In this document: in pieces, positions 1-6,941 of the stretch
Layout of the letters: each line of letters opens with the position of its first letter
Numbering within the stretch: the stretch's first letter is position 1
NCBI GenBank assembly: GCA_900754115.1
Contig: CAAEBM010000050.1
Coordinates: 1 to 9,727 of the forward strand
From: Bacilli bacterium
GTDB lineage: Bacteria; Bacillota_I; Bacilli_A; RFN20; CAG-631
DNA: 9,727 nucleotides
Direction of reading: 5' to 3'
The notes under the pieces: model-generated
The model's database searches: none
What the model saw: the letters and a program-made list of their open reading frames with translations, nothing else
Told to the model about the DNA's origin: nothing
Made by a program: the position numbers and the translations under genes

Positions 1-1590
1 GCTATCATCTGTTTGTGTCTTAAATTCAATTCCACTACTTGTCACTTCATATGTGAACTCAATATTTATTCCTGATCCATTACTAAACGTTCCACTTCCA
101 TTTCCATCAAAAGTGAATACGATATCTGCTGAATCTGTCTTTGTCCACGTGCCTTTATAGCCATCTCCTTCTGGTTCTTCAACAACATATCCATCTTTTA
201 CAAATGTATATCTTGTTCCTTTAATCGTTCCAGTTAAGATATTGTTTTCTTCAGAAATGGCCATAGAATAAGCAGAACCAAAGGTAACACTGAATGTTGT
301 TCCACTAACAGAGCATTTTCCTTCTTCTACTTTAGTCCAATTATCAGCACCTTTTTCTGATTCATATAAAATGGCAAAGCCATAACCAGTAACATCTAAT
401 TTGTAATCTTTTGAAGTAGAAGTTGTTTTGTCATAGTATACACCATTGAAAGAATCTTGCGTAGTCGTAGTAAACGTTTTTTGTTGATAATCTAAGGTAA
501 ATCCAAAATAACTACCATCATTTAAATAAACTAAAACTTTACTTCCGTCGATAAGATAAGTTACTGGATCGCCTTTATAAGTAGCTCCACCAACTCCGTC
601 AAAAACTAAAGTATCCTCACCATTCGTGAATGTACCATATTCATTGCCAAGAGCGGTAAGTGTATTGCCATCAACACGATATGTATAAGTAACACTATCA
701 ATCATAATAGAAATAACTTCACCATCTGCAAGTGTTCCCTCAAGAGTAAAGTCTTGTAAACTATTGCCTTTAACTAAATATTGACCATCTTCATGAACAG
801 ATAAGTATACAGAACCATCTGTAGTTGCATAACTTGCAACAAATTCACTTCTAGCAAAGACAACTTTAGAACCTTTAAAAGTTCCATAAAAGACATCTTT
901 TGTTTCGTTATAAACCACTTGTCCGGAATTACCACTGAATGATAAATTAAATGTCACACCATCATTTTGAATGATATATCCTCCAGGGACTGTATATGTA
1001 CGATTGTTAAATTCACCTTGACCATCTGTAAATAAATCTATCCAACCTAAACTAGAATAATATTTTCCAATAAAGGGTTCACCTGTATAATCAGGAATCA
1101 AAGGTTGATGTGTGAAAGTTTTATCAAATACATCTTCCCCATATCCATCATCAAAATGAACTTTTAAGGTGTCATCTTCTTGAATCGTTACGGTTAAATC
1201 ATATCCAAAATATGAAGTAAAGGTAATGGTTACTTGTGTTTCATTTACTGTATATTTGAAAGCATGAGATGTTCCATCATCATAATATCCATTTCCTTTT
1301 CCATCAAAATGTAAAATAGAATTACTATCATCTACCCAATCTCCATAAACTGCATCGACTTTTGTAAAAGTATAGATGTAAGAATCGTCATTCGCATCTG
1401 GGAATTCTAATACTCCATTTTCATAAGTACCTAAAGTTAAAGGATAATTTTCTGTTTCAAATACAAAATATTGGCCATCAATAAATTCATATTGACCAGA
1501 AATATATTGGCCATCGTAATGAATCCATGTCAAAGTGCCATCATCATTAACGACAAAAGTTCCGTTATAATCAGAAGCCCCCCGGTAAAC
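1..1590 (-). repeat. Degenerate tandem beta modules ('GxW...FDGxGxG') in the giant lipoprotein
   Basis: From residue about 511 to the window edge the protein is built of degenerate units starting near residues 511, 591, 684, 763, 828, 892 and 987 (65-95 residues apart). Good examples are residues 592-612 (YGDW, then LHFDGKGNGYYDDG) and 988-1013 (YKGTW, then FTFDGNGSGTFSNG). Both are followed by a strand of YTV or YEV and a second beta hairpin. 'DGQY' recurs at 414, 536, 548 and 778. These resemble the lipocalin-like beta modules of Firmicutes lipoproteins. The number of units is a minimum because the gene is cut by the edge. Confidence 0.7.
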
Positions 1591-3120
1591 ACCAGCAACA
1601 ACTCGATAATCTCTCCATTTTGCATAAAGAGTAATATCTTCTGTAATTGGTAAATAAGGACGATATGCCATCGTGCAATCTTCATCATAATACCATTGAT
1701 CAAATACATATGGATCATGACTAACTGTTGCATTTAAAATAGGCATTGGATCATAATCACCATTTTCAACTTCCACTGTTTGCGTTACAGCATTTTCATA
1801 ATTTGGATTTAAAGTGACAGTAACTTTTGAAGCCGTCACTTTTTCAATTTCTTCAAACGCTTTTAAAGTTGGATATTGGCCATCGGTAATTGTCCAATAA
1901 CTTTCGTTCCATCTTAAATTTTGTTTTAACCAAGAAGCAATTTTAAAATTATCTGGATTAGTTTCTAAACCTAAATCAGAAATGTTATCTCCTTCTAATA
2001 AACCATTTTCAGGACCATAACTATTTAAAACTAATGCTCCTTCAGATAAAGTATATTCTTCTAAACCACCCTTAGGTCCATATCCCATAACAGCACCGAT
2101 ATAACTTTCATATAAAAGAGAAGTAGAAGTTGGCGCTTTAACTGAACCTGTAGCAAAACTATTTGAAACGGCTGTTTCATAATATCCACGTCCAACTAAT
2201 CCACCAGCAATTCCACCATCAGTAGTGGTTAATTCTATATTACTAGTAGAATAACTATTGCTAATAGATGTCCAATAATCTAAATGACCAATCAAGCCAC
2301 CTGCAAAGGCGCCTGCAGTAATATCTCCTAAAGCATAAGAATCATGTAAATGGAAGATTCCTGTTTGACTAGAAGTTGTATAATATCCAATTAAACCTCC
2401 AGCAATCGTTGTTGGAGCTGGTGCATCAATTTCTACATCAGTCATACAAAATCCAGCATCAACATAATAATTTTCTCCTACAGCACCTAAACCGACAAGT
2501 CCACCAATATAGGCTCTGTCATAATAACGAGTGCCATTTTCTACAACACCTTCATCTTGATAGGTAATCGAACCTGTAACTCGAATTCCTTCAAAAACAG
2601 AGATGTAAGAAACTCCTGCCAACCCACCAATTGCAGGATATTCTGTCAAATCAGTTGGATTAGTCACATTAATTTGAATATTTTCTAATTCTAAATCTGA
2701 AACATATCCTCCCAACACACCAAAGAAACCTAAGTTTTTATTATCTTCGGTTAATTGGGTAATTTTAAGATTAGAAATGGTAAAGCCATTGCCATCAAAG
2801 TAACCCATAAAAGGCTTATCTAATGATTTTCCAATTGGTGTCCACTCTTCGTTTTCTAAATCAATGTCATTCCCTAGTTTAAAATACTCGATATCCGTTG
2901 GCGAATAACTGTCTGAATTTACTTCATCAGCTAAATCACGCAAATGTTGAGCAGTATATAAAACATAAGGATCTTCTTTTGTTCCGCTGCCTGTTACATA
3001 GGATGGTGTTTGTGAATCTGAACTGGAACTTGTGCTAGAGCTCGAATTTGAACTCTTATCACATCCAACTAAGACTAAAGCCAACCCAAGTAAAGCATAC
3101 AGAAATTTTGTTTTTTTCAT
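1..3120 (-). CDS. Giant modular surface lipoprotein (GLUG + InlB B-repeat + beta-module array), 3' end outside window
   Basis: I translated this frame line by line: it is open from the ATG at 3120 to base 1 (1040 codons, no stop), so the C-terminus lies beyond the left edge. Residues 1-20 form a lipoprotein signal peptide (MKK, hydrophobic core, lipobox LVGC with Cys20). A Ser-rich tether follows at about 21-40, then an 'SGTKEDPYVLYTAQHLRDLA' segment of the kind that leads into GLUG proteins. GLUG motifs GGLAG/GGLVG/GGLIG start at residues 165, 206, 241, 274 and 306, with a weaker IGAVMG at 341. Residues about 432-502 are a Listeria/Bacteroides-type InlB B-repeat ending in ITLYAKW. From about 511 onward come degenerate beta modules with the pattern G-x-W/Y, FDGxGxG, YxV. 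The protein is inferred to be anchored to the outer face of the membrane and to act as an adhesin or binding protein; no catalytic motif was seen. It has its own promoter and an AAAGGAAG ribosome site (3128-3135) 7 nt before the ATG. Class is confident; ligand unknown. Confidence 0.93.
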   Translation of the reverse strand, partial: MKKTKFLYALLGLALVLVGCDKSSNSSSSTSSSSDSQTPSYVTGSGTKEDPYVLYTAQHLRDLADEVNSDSYSPTDIEYFKLGNDIDLENEEWTPIGKSLDKPFMGYFDGNGFTISNLKITQLTEDNKNLGFFGVLGGYVSDLELENIQINVTNPTDLTEYPAIGGLAGVSYISVFEGIRVTGSITYQDEGVVENGTRYYDRAYIGGLVGLGAVGENYYVDAGFCMTDVEIDAPAPTTIAGGLIGYYTTSSQTGIFHLHDSYALGDITAGAFAGGLIGHLDYWTSISNSYSTSNIELTTTDGGIAGGLVGRGYYETAVSNSFATGSVKAPTSTSLLYESYIGAVMGYGPKGGLEEYTLSEGALVLNSYGPENGLLEGDNISDLGLETNPDNFKIASWLKQNLRWNESYWTITDGQYPTLKAFEEIEKVTASKVTVTLNPNYENAVTQTVEVENGDYDPMPILNATVSHDPYVFDQWYYDEDCTMAYRPYLPITEDITLYAKWRDYRVVAGVYRGASDYNGTFVVNDDGTLTWIHYDGQYISGQYEFIDGQYFVFETENYPLTLGTYENGVLEFPDANDDSYIYTFTKVDAVYGDWVDDSNSILHFDGKGNGYYDDGTSHAFKYTVNETQVTITFTSYFGYDLTVTIQEDDTLKVHFDDGYGEDVFDKTFTHQPLIPDYTGEPFIGKYYSSLGWIDLFTDGQGEFNNRTYTVPGGYIIQNDGVTFNLSFSGNSGQVVYNETKDVFYGTFKGSKVVFARSEFVASYATTDGSVYLSVHEDGQYLVKGNSLQDFTLEGTLADGEVISIMIDSVTYTYRVDGNTLTALGNEYGTFTNGEDTLVFDGVGGATYKGDPVTYLIDGSKVLVYLNDGSYFGFTLDYQQKTFTTTTQDSFNGVYYDKTTSTSKDYKLDVTGYGFAILYESEKGADNWTKVEEGKCSVSGTTFSVTFGSAYSMAISEENNILTGTIKGTRYTFVKDGYVVEEPEGDGYKGTWTKTDSADIVFTFDGNGSGTFSNGSGINIEFTYEVTSSGIEFKTQTDDS
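1615..1827 (-). other. InlB B-repeat (Listeria-Bacteroides repeat) domain
   Basis: Residues about 432-502 of the giant lipoprotein read as strand KVTVTLNPN, then an acidic turn (VEVENGDYDP), strand HDPYVFDQWYYDED and a closing ITLYAKW. This order, with W in 'F.QWY.D' and the terminal 'LYAKW', is diagnostic of the InlB B-repeat/Flg_new family, a beta-grasp-like spacer domain common in Gram-positive surface proteins. A single copy is visible and it separates the GLUG region from the C-terminal modules. Confidence 0.85.
2083..2628 (-). repeat. GLUG-motif repeat region within the giant lipoprotein
   Basis: Five clear GG-L-[AVI]-G motifs plus one degenerate copy (IGAVMG) occur at residues 165, 206, 241, 274, 306 and 341 of the encoded protein. 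Spacing is irregular (about 32-41 residues), and each motif is followed by aromatic residues and then a 'SNSYSTSN / NSFATGS' type strand. This is the usual layout of GLUG repeats, found in secreted and surface adhesins and peptidases; they probably form a solenoid-like beta structure. The divergence between copies at the DNA level argues against recent duplication. Confidence 0.85.
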
Positions 3121-3140
3121 ACTTGCGCTTCCTTTCTTCT

Positions 3141-3159
3141 TTGTTGAACTTATCAACAA
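3141..3159. promoter_or_regulatory. Perfect 7-5-7 inverted repeat in the 5' leader (candidate operator)
   Basis: TTGTTGA (3141-3147), 5-nt spacer ACTTA, TCAACAA (3153-3159) is an exact inverted repeat. It starts just downstream of the predicted transcription start of the giant lipoprotein gene and ends before its ribosome site. The position suits a repressor operator that blocks RNA polymerase, or a small mRNA hairpin. The TTGTnnA half-sites are loosely like Rex-type sites, but spacing and sequence do not match well enough to name a regulator. Confidence 0.55.
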
Positions 3160-3167
3160 TTTAAAAT

Positions 3168-3196
3168 ATTTTAGCAAATTAATTTCTATTTTTCAA
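3168..3196 (-). promoter_or_regulatory. Promoter of the giant lipoprotein gene
   Basis: Read on the minus strand, a -35 box TTGAAA (3196-3191) is followed by exactly 17 bp and an extended -10, TGC-TAAAAT (hexamer 3173-3168). The -10 lies in a perfect 12-bp palindrome TAAAATATTTTA (3162-3173). The predicted transcription start is about 3161, leaving a 5' leader of about 40 nt that carries an inverted repeat and the ribosome site. Because a terminator precedes it, this gene is likely transcribed independently of the upstream vanZ-like gene. Confidence 0.72.
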
Positions 3197-3242
3197 TGTA
3201 TATTTTTTTATTTTTATTTAGAACATATTTTTTAAGAGTAAT

Positions 3243-3265
3243 AAAAAAACCTCATTAAGAGGTTT
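3243..3265 (-). terminator. Intrinsic terminator of the vanZ-like gene
   Basis: Minus-strand hairpin with arms AAACCTC (3265-3259) and GAGGTTT (3253-3247), loop TTAAT, followed by a T-tract (complement of the A-run 3243-3249). The TAA stop of the vanZ-like gene (3257-3255) sits inside the hairpin loop, so translation and termination signals overlap. Confidence 0.85.
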
Positions 3266-3848
3266 GTTTTTCAATTTGGTTTGTCTTTTTTTGTCTTTTC
3301 AGCCATTGAATAAAAAGGGCAAAGATAACTCCAATAAACGCTCCAAAAACATTTAAAATGATATCATCAATATCGGATATTCGTTGCATTGGAATTTGAA
3401 TGATTTCAATGCATGTTGAAAAAACAAGAGCAAATAATAATATGTAAAATGGTTTTAAAGAAGGAAAAAGAAGAATTGCTAAAAATGCCGATGGGAAAAA
3501 TAATATGATATTCCCTAAAAGATTAATCCATGCATATTCTAAATAGATATGATGAGAAAGTAAGTAAAATAGACTTTTTATAGTGTGAAAGGGAATGGCA
3601 TTTTGATGATAATTTCCTTTTTTAAAAGTCATGTAAAGTTTTTGATTGACCATTAAAAAAGTGGGAAACAAAGTGACATAAAAAATCATTAAAATTGATA
3701 CAGAAAAAGCAAATATTCCTAATTCTTTCCACCAATTTTCAATTTTTAAACGATTTTTTGACTTTAAATATAAAAAACGAAAAAAAAGGTAAAATGGAAT
3801 AAATAATAAGAAAAAAAATAGCAAATAGATGATCAACTGAATGGTCAT
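3255..3848 (-). CDS. VanZ-like family integral membrane protein
   Basis: The 197-residue product has about five hydrophobic segments (near residues 4-28, 45-68, 83-125, 131-151 and 163-182). VanZ-family (PF04892) signatures are visible: 'IPFHTI' in the outer loop, 'NLLGNIILFFPSAF' (109-122), 'STCIEIIQI' (144-152) and 'RISDIDDIILNVFGAFIG' (156-173). VanZ itself gives low-level teicoplanin resistance in enterococci. Most chromosomal family members have no proven role, so resistance should not be assumed. The ATG is supported by GAGGG (3856-3860) 7 nt upstream. No van resistance genes are adjacent. The gene is co-oriented with the downstream giant lipoprotein but separated from it by a terminator. 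It is very T-rich at the 5' end, as expected for a membrane protein in A+T-rich DNA. Confidence 0.9.
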   Translation of the reverse strand: MTIQLIIYLLFFFLLFIPFYLFFRFLYLKSKNRLKIENWWKELGIFAFSVSILMIFYVTLFPTFLMVNQKLYMTFKKGNYHQNAIPFHTIKSLFYLLSHHIYLEYAWINLLGNIILFFPSAFLAILLFPSLKPFYILLFALVFSTCIEIIQIPMQRISDIDDIILNVFGAFIGVIFALFIQWLKRQKKTNQIEKQTS

Positions 3849-3948
3849 TTTATTACCCTCTTTGTAGTATTTTATGCTCCTTTATCAAAATCAATCATTC
3901 AAAATCATTTTAGAAAACTTTGGCAGTATATTCTTTTACTTGTGGAAG

Positions 3949-3981
3949 ATAATAATATTGAAATTATTATTAAGGATAATA
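3949..3981 (+). repeat. A/T-only alternating inverted repeats in the leader of the beta-helix lipoprotein gene
   Basis: The 155-bp divergent intergenic region 3849-4003 holds no gene. Within it, ATAATAAT (3949-3956) pairs with ATTATTAT (3963-3970) across a 6-nt spacer. TATTAT (3965-3970) can alternatively pair with ATAATA (3976-3981). Such mutually exclusive pairing could be a weak leader structure or an operator, but pure A/T palindromes arise easily in this background. No convincing -35/-10 pair at 16-18 bp spacing could be assigned for either flanking gene. Confidence 0.3.
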
Positions 3982-4003
3982 AATTTCAAAAAGGAGAAAA
4001 GGT

Positions 4004-5071
4004 ATGAATAAAGCAGTCAAATTAGCCATTCCTCTTTTTGCCTGTTTAGGTTTATTTGGGATAGTCGGTTGTGATAAAGATGACGTAAATGTCAACAAAG
4101 ATGTTATTACTGGCATTAAAATGGAAAGTTTGCCAAATAAAACCTATTATTTAAAAGACGAAGTTTTTGAAATTGAAGGCGCAACAATTGCCGTTCAATA
4201 CAGTAAAAAAGAGGATGTCATTGTTCCTGTAACCATTGATATGGTTTCTTCTGTAGATATGTCTACACCAGGAGAAAAACAACCATTGGTTACGTATAAA
4301 AAAGACAATATGGAATATACTACTTCTTTTAAAATCACGGTAGCTGATTATGTTGATGTAACAACTGAAGAAGAATTGACACAAGCTATCGCTAATGCAC
4401 AAAAAGATGTAGCAATTCACTTAAAAAAGAAGGATACCCCCTACGAAATGCATCATTTAGAAATTGATAAAAGTTTAACTTTAATCGGCGAAAAAGATGC
4501 AACAATCCAAGTAGATAGCGATGCTATTTCTGGTCAAGCAGGAGTTTATATCAAGTCAAACGATGTCACTTTAAAACAACTTACGATTGAAATGAATGGA
4601 AATACTTTACATGCTTTAAAAGTTTCTAGTAATGGAAATGATCATTTACAAAACATTCATTTAGAATCGTTAACTGTTGAAGGTGGAAAAGGCATGAATC
4701 TTCATAAGGCAGATACAACTTTAAAAGATTGTGTCATTAATGTAGATGAAACGACTAAAAGTGTCGCTTTATCCATTGCTAGTTCAAATGTGACCATTGA
4801 AGATTGCACAATTTATAATGGTAGTTGGGGTAGTATTGGTCTAATGCATAAAATCGTTGATGAAGATGCTTCAGATTATGATCAAGTGACTCAAATGTAT
4901 CCTGGCAATGGCAAAGTAACCTTTAAAGGAGAAAATACGATTTCTAGTCATGTCTATATAGAATATAATGAAGCAAGCAAAAATACGATTGAAAATTTAG
5001 ATTGGGAAACAATTCAACAAGGAACCACTTTAATTTATTGGAATCCAGAAATTGAAAAACCAACCGCTTAA
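4004..5071 (+). CDS. Surface lipoprotein with Big_3-like Ig domain and right-handed beta-helix
   Basis: The product has 355 residues. Residues 1-23 are a signal peptide with lipobox IVGC (Cys23), so the protein is inferred to be lipid-anchored outside the membrane. Residues about 33-113 match the Big_3-type bacterial Ig-like pattern: 'ITGIKMESLPNKTYYLKDE', 'IEGATIAVQYSKK', 'VDMSTPGEKQPLVTY', 'FKITV'. Residues about 114-330 look like a pectate-lyase-type beta-helix. They open with 'TTEEELTQAIANAQ', a typical cap before such helices, and continue as short rungs such as 'SLTLIGEKDATIQV', 'NDVTLKQLTIEMNG', 'TTLKDCVINV' and 'SNVTIEDCTIYNG'. Catalytic residues of polysaccharide lyases are not evident, so a binding role is as likely as an enzymatic one. 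The start is supported by AAGGAG (3991-3996), 7 nt before the ATG. The gene is monocistronic, ending in a terminator. Confidence 0.88.
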   Translation: MNKAVKLAIPLFACLGLFGIVGCDKDDVNVNKDVITGIKMESLPNKTYYLKDEVFEIEGATIAVQYSKKEDVIVPVTIDMVSSVDMSTPGEKQPLVTYKKDNMEYTTSFKITVADYVDVTTEEELTQAIANAQKDVAIHLKKKDTPYEMHHLEIDKSLTLIGEKDATIQVDSDAISGQAGVYIKSNDVTLKQLTIEMNGNTLHALKVSSNGNDHLQNIHLESLTVEGGKGMNLHKADTTLKDCVINVDETTKSVALSIASSNVTIEDCTIYNGSWGSIGLMHKIVDEDASDYDQVTQMYPGNGKVTFKGENTISSHVYIEYNEASKNTIENLDWETIQQGTTLIYWNPEIEKPTA

Positions 5072-5097
5072 AAGAAGGACTATTCCTTCTTTTTTTT
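5070..5097 (+). terminator. Intrinsic terminator after the beta-helix lipoprotein gene
   Basis: A 10-bp stem AAAAGAAGGA (5070-5079) / TCCTTCTTTT (5084-5093) with a CTAT loop runs directly into a T-tract ending at 5097. It overlaps the last base or two of the TAA stop (5069-5071). It separates this gene from the downstream two-gene operon. Confidence 0.9.
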
Positions 5098-5119
5098 ATG
5101 GAAATATTCTCCTTTTTGC

Positions 5120-5148
5120 TTGCTTTTTTATAGGCTTATTGCTATAAT
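5120..5148 (+). promoter_or_regulatory. Promoter of the paired lipoprotein operon
   Basis: -35 TTGCTT (5120-5125), exactly 17 bp, then a consensus -10 TATAAT (5143-5148) preceded by TG-C, an extended -10. The predicted start is about 5155, giving a leader of about 35 nt before the ATG at 5191. ATTGCT (5138-5143) and AGCAAT (5153-5158) form a 6-bp inverted repeat around the -10/+1, a possible operator but short. The ribosome site is GAAAGGAT (5175-5182). Confidence 0.8.
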
Positions 5149-5190
5149 CATGAGCAATGTGTAAGATGATATATGAAAGGATGAAAAATT

Positions 5191-6927
5191 ATGAAAAAAA
5201 ATATGACTTTATTGATGACTTTAATGAGCCTTTTTTTCATTGCGGGCTGTACTAAAACAAAACAAGATCCTCTTCCCACAGTCAAAAAGCCCACTACATT
5301 ATCACAATTACAAAATTTATTACAGGTAAATAGTTTATCTTTAGAAGCAAATGAAACAAAAAGTGCCACTCGTAAAACAATTGAAAAAACACAAGGAATG
5401 TTTTCTTTAAAAACAAAAATAACAAATCAAACTTTAACCACTTATGAAGGGCCCTATGCTTTGATTTCAGGAACAGAGGATACCAAACATGAAAATTATG
5501 ATTTTGAAAGCGACATTTTCACTCCTATCCATGAAGAATTCACAGGATTTATAGGTGTTTATGAAAATCAATTTTATGAAATTATGGACTATGAAAATGG
5601 CAAAGAAAATGATTCTGCTACAAAATGGAATATCGGATCAAATAAAGAAGATATCAATGAAGAAGATATCCCCTTGTATACCGTATTAGGTGGTGCAGAT
5701 TTTGTTAATCAATATATTGAATCTTATTTTTTACCTGTTTTATCGGAAACTTACACGATTACACCAACTGTTGAAAAACAACAATTTAGTTACTATTTTG
5801 AAGGGGAACAAGAAGAACAATTAGAATATGGTATCTCTTATCATATGTATGATTTATCTTTAAGTTTTTCGTTAGATGGTTTTTTATTATCTTATACATT
5901 TAATTATTCGTTAACTGCTCAAGATTATGATTCAAACAATCAACTTGGAGAACCTTATATGGCTTATTCATTGCAAGATAACGTACAAATCCAAAGAGGA
6001 AAACGTGCTGCAACACCAGAAACACCAGCAATCATTCCTACCGATTATTGGATGAAAGACTATGAAATTCAATTGCAAGCTCGTTATATCAATGATGTTT
6101 TTGACTGTGAACCGAACCAATTACCTGTTGATTATTATATTGATGCAAAAGTTGCTTCAACCGTTCCAGAAAAAGCAATTGACACAGAACTTACAATTGT
6201 TGCTAGTTCTAATGAAAATGTCATTTCGGTTGATGAATTTAATATTGTAAAAGCAATTGGCGCTGGTCAAACGACTTTGACCGTTCAAAGTGAATCAGGT
6301 ATTGAAAAAAATATCGATGTGACCGTCGTTTCTCAAACTGCAGAAGAAATCACATTAAATATTTATTCTTCTACTTTCTATGTCGGTGAATCTTATGATA
6401 TCTTTTTATCTGTTCGTCCTGATAATGCTAAAGATTCATACCAATTTGAAGTTTCTAATAACAACGCTGAAGTCATCTATGACGAATCCAATGATCCCGT
6501 TTTACATTGTTTAGCGGAAGGAGAAGTAACAATTACTGTAAAAAGCAATGCTAATCCATCCGTCATGGATTCAAAAACGATTACAATTTCCAAAATATTA
6601 ACTGTGCCTGAAGTGCAAGCCAACATTATTGGCACTTGGGAAGATGTCGATGTCGATGGACAAACTATCACTTTTACAGACGATTTAAATGGTCGTTTCC
6701 ATTACTTTGATTCCTCCGCACAAGATTTTGTAGACTACGATTTTCAATGGTCTTATTCTTATCTTCCTGAAGGAAAAGAAGACTTAGTCGTCGGTGTCTC
6801 AAAAATCGGTTTATGGGACGATAATTCTTGTTATTTTACCATGGATGGACAATCAATGAGAATCTACTTTTCTAATAGTGAAGTTTTCTATTATGCTATC
6901 AGTGGCAATTTTGTAAAGCAAAATTAA
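5191..6927 (+). CDS. Big_2-domain surface lipoprotein, first of a paralogous pair
   Basis: The product has 578 residues with a signal peptide and lipobox IAGC (Cys20). I do not recognise residues about 30-285. This part is beta-rich and acidic/aromatic, with strands such as 'QFSYYFEG' and 'LSLSFSLDGFLLSYTFNY'. Two Ig-like domains of the Big_2 type follow. The first is about 290-380 ('ELTIVASSNENVISVDE', 'GAGQTTLTVQSESGIEKNI'), the second about 384-467 ('TFYVGESYDIFLSVRP', 'CLAEGEVTITVKSNANP'). The last 100 residues (479-578) form a lipocalin-like module starting IIGTWEDV, with FTDDLNG and DFQWSYS. No catalytic motif is visible; an extracellular binding or adhesion role is inferred. It heads an operon: the next gene starts 14 nt after its stop and encodes a full-length paralogue with the same domain order. 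The ATG fits the signal peptide and the upstream ribosome site. Confidence 0.88.
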   Translation: MKKNMTLLMTLMSLFFIAGCTKTKQDPLPTVKKPTTLSQLQNLLQVNSLSLEANETKSATRKTIEKTQGMFSLKTKITNQTLTTYEGPYALISGTEDTKHENYDFESDIFTPIHEEFTGFIGVYENQFYEIMDYENGKENDSATKWNIGSNKEDINEEDIPLYTVLGGADFVNQYIESYFLPVLSETYTITPTVEKQQFSYYFEGEQEEQLEYGISYHMYDLSLSFSLDGFLLSYTFNYSLTAQDYDSNNQLGEPYMAYSLQDNVQIQRGKRAATPETPAIIPTDYWMKDYEIQLQARYINDVFDCEPNQLPVDYYIDAKVASTVPEKAIDTELTIVASSNENVISVDEFNIVKAIGAGQTTLTVQSESGIEKNIDVTVVSQTAEEITLNIYSSTFYVGESYDIFLSVRPDNAKDSYQFEVSNNNAEVIYDESNDPVLHCLAEGEVTITVKSNANPSVMDSKTITISKILTVPEVQANIIGTWEDVDVDGQTITFTDDLNGRFHYFDSSAQDFVDYDFQWSYSYLPEGKEDLVVGVSKIGLWDDNSCYFTMDGQSMRIYFSNSEVFYYAISGNFVKQN

Positions 6928-6941
6928 AAAGGAGTTTTAAT

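Noticed and set aside
1578..1583. A run of six C that might hide a frameshift in the giant gene
   Set aside because: Translation on both sides is in one frame and stays sensible (ITLYAKW before, GVYRGASDYNG after), so no shift is needed.
1530..1733. A 67-residue minus-strand reading frame inside the giant lipoprotein gene
   Set aside because: It is in a different frame from the verified 1040-codon frame, has no ribosome site and encodes a low-complexity hydrophobic sequence; it is a shadow frame.
2376..2567. A plus-strand frame rich in His, Gln and Leu
   Set aside because: It is antisense to the GLUG region; the composition is what the reverse complement of Asn/Tyr-rich coding sequence gives, and there is no start context.
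3032..3235. A plus-strand frame crossing the lipoprotein start and its promoter
   Set aside because: It lies antisense to the signal peptide, ribosome site and promoter and lacks its own ribosome site.
3255..3848. Glycopeptide-resistance determinant
   Set aside because: VanZ family membership alone does not imply resistance, and no vanA/H/X/R/S-type genes are present.
5148..5369. A minus-strand frame overlapping the operon promoter and signal peptide
   Set aside because: It is antisense to a well-supported promoter and lipoprotein start; its Phe/Cys/Asn-rich sequence is typical of a shadow frame.
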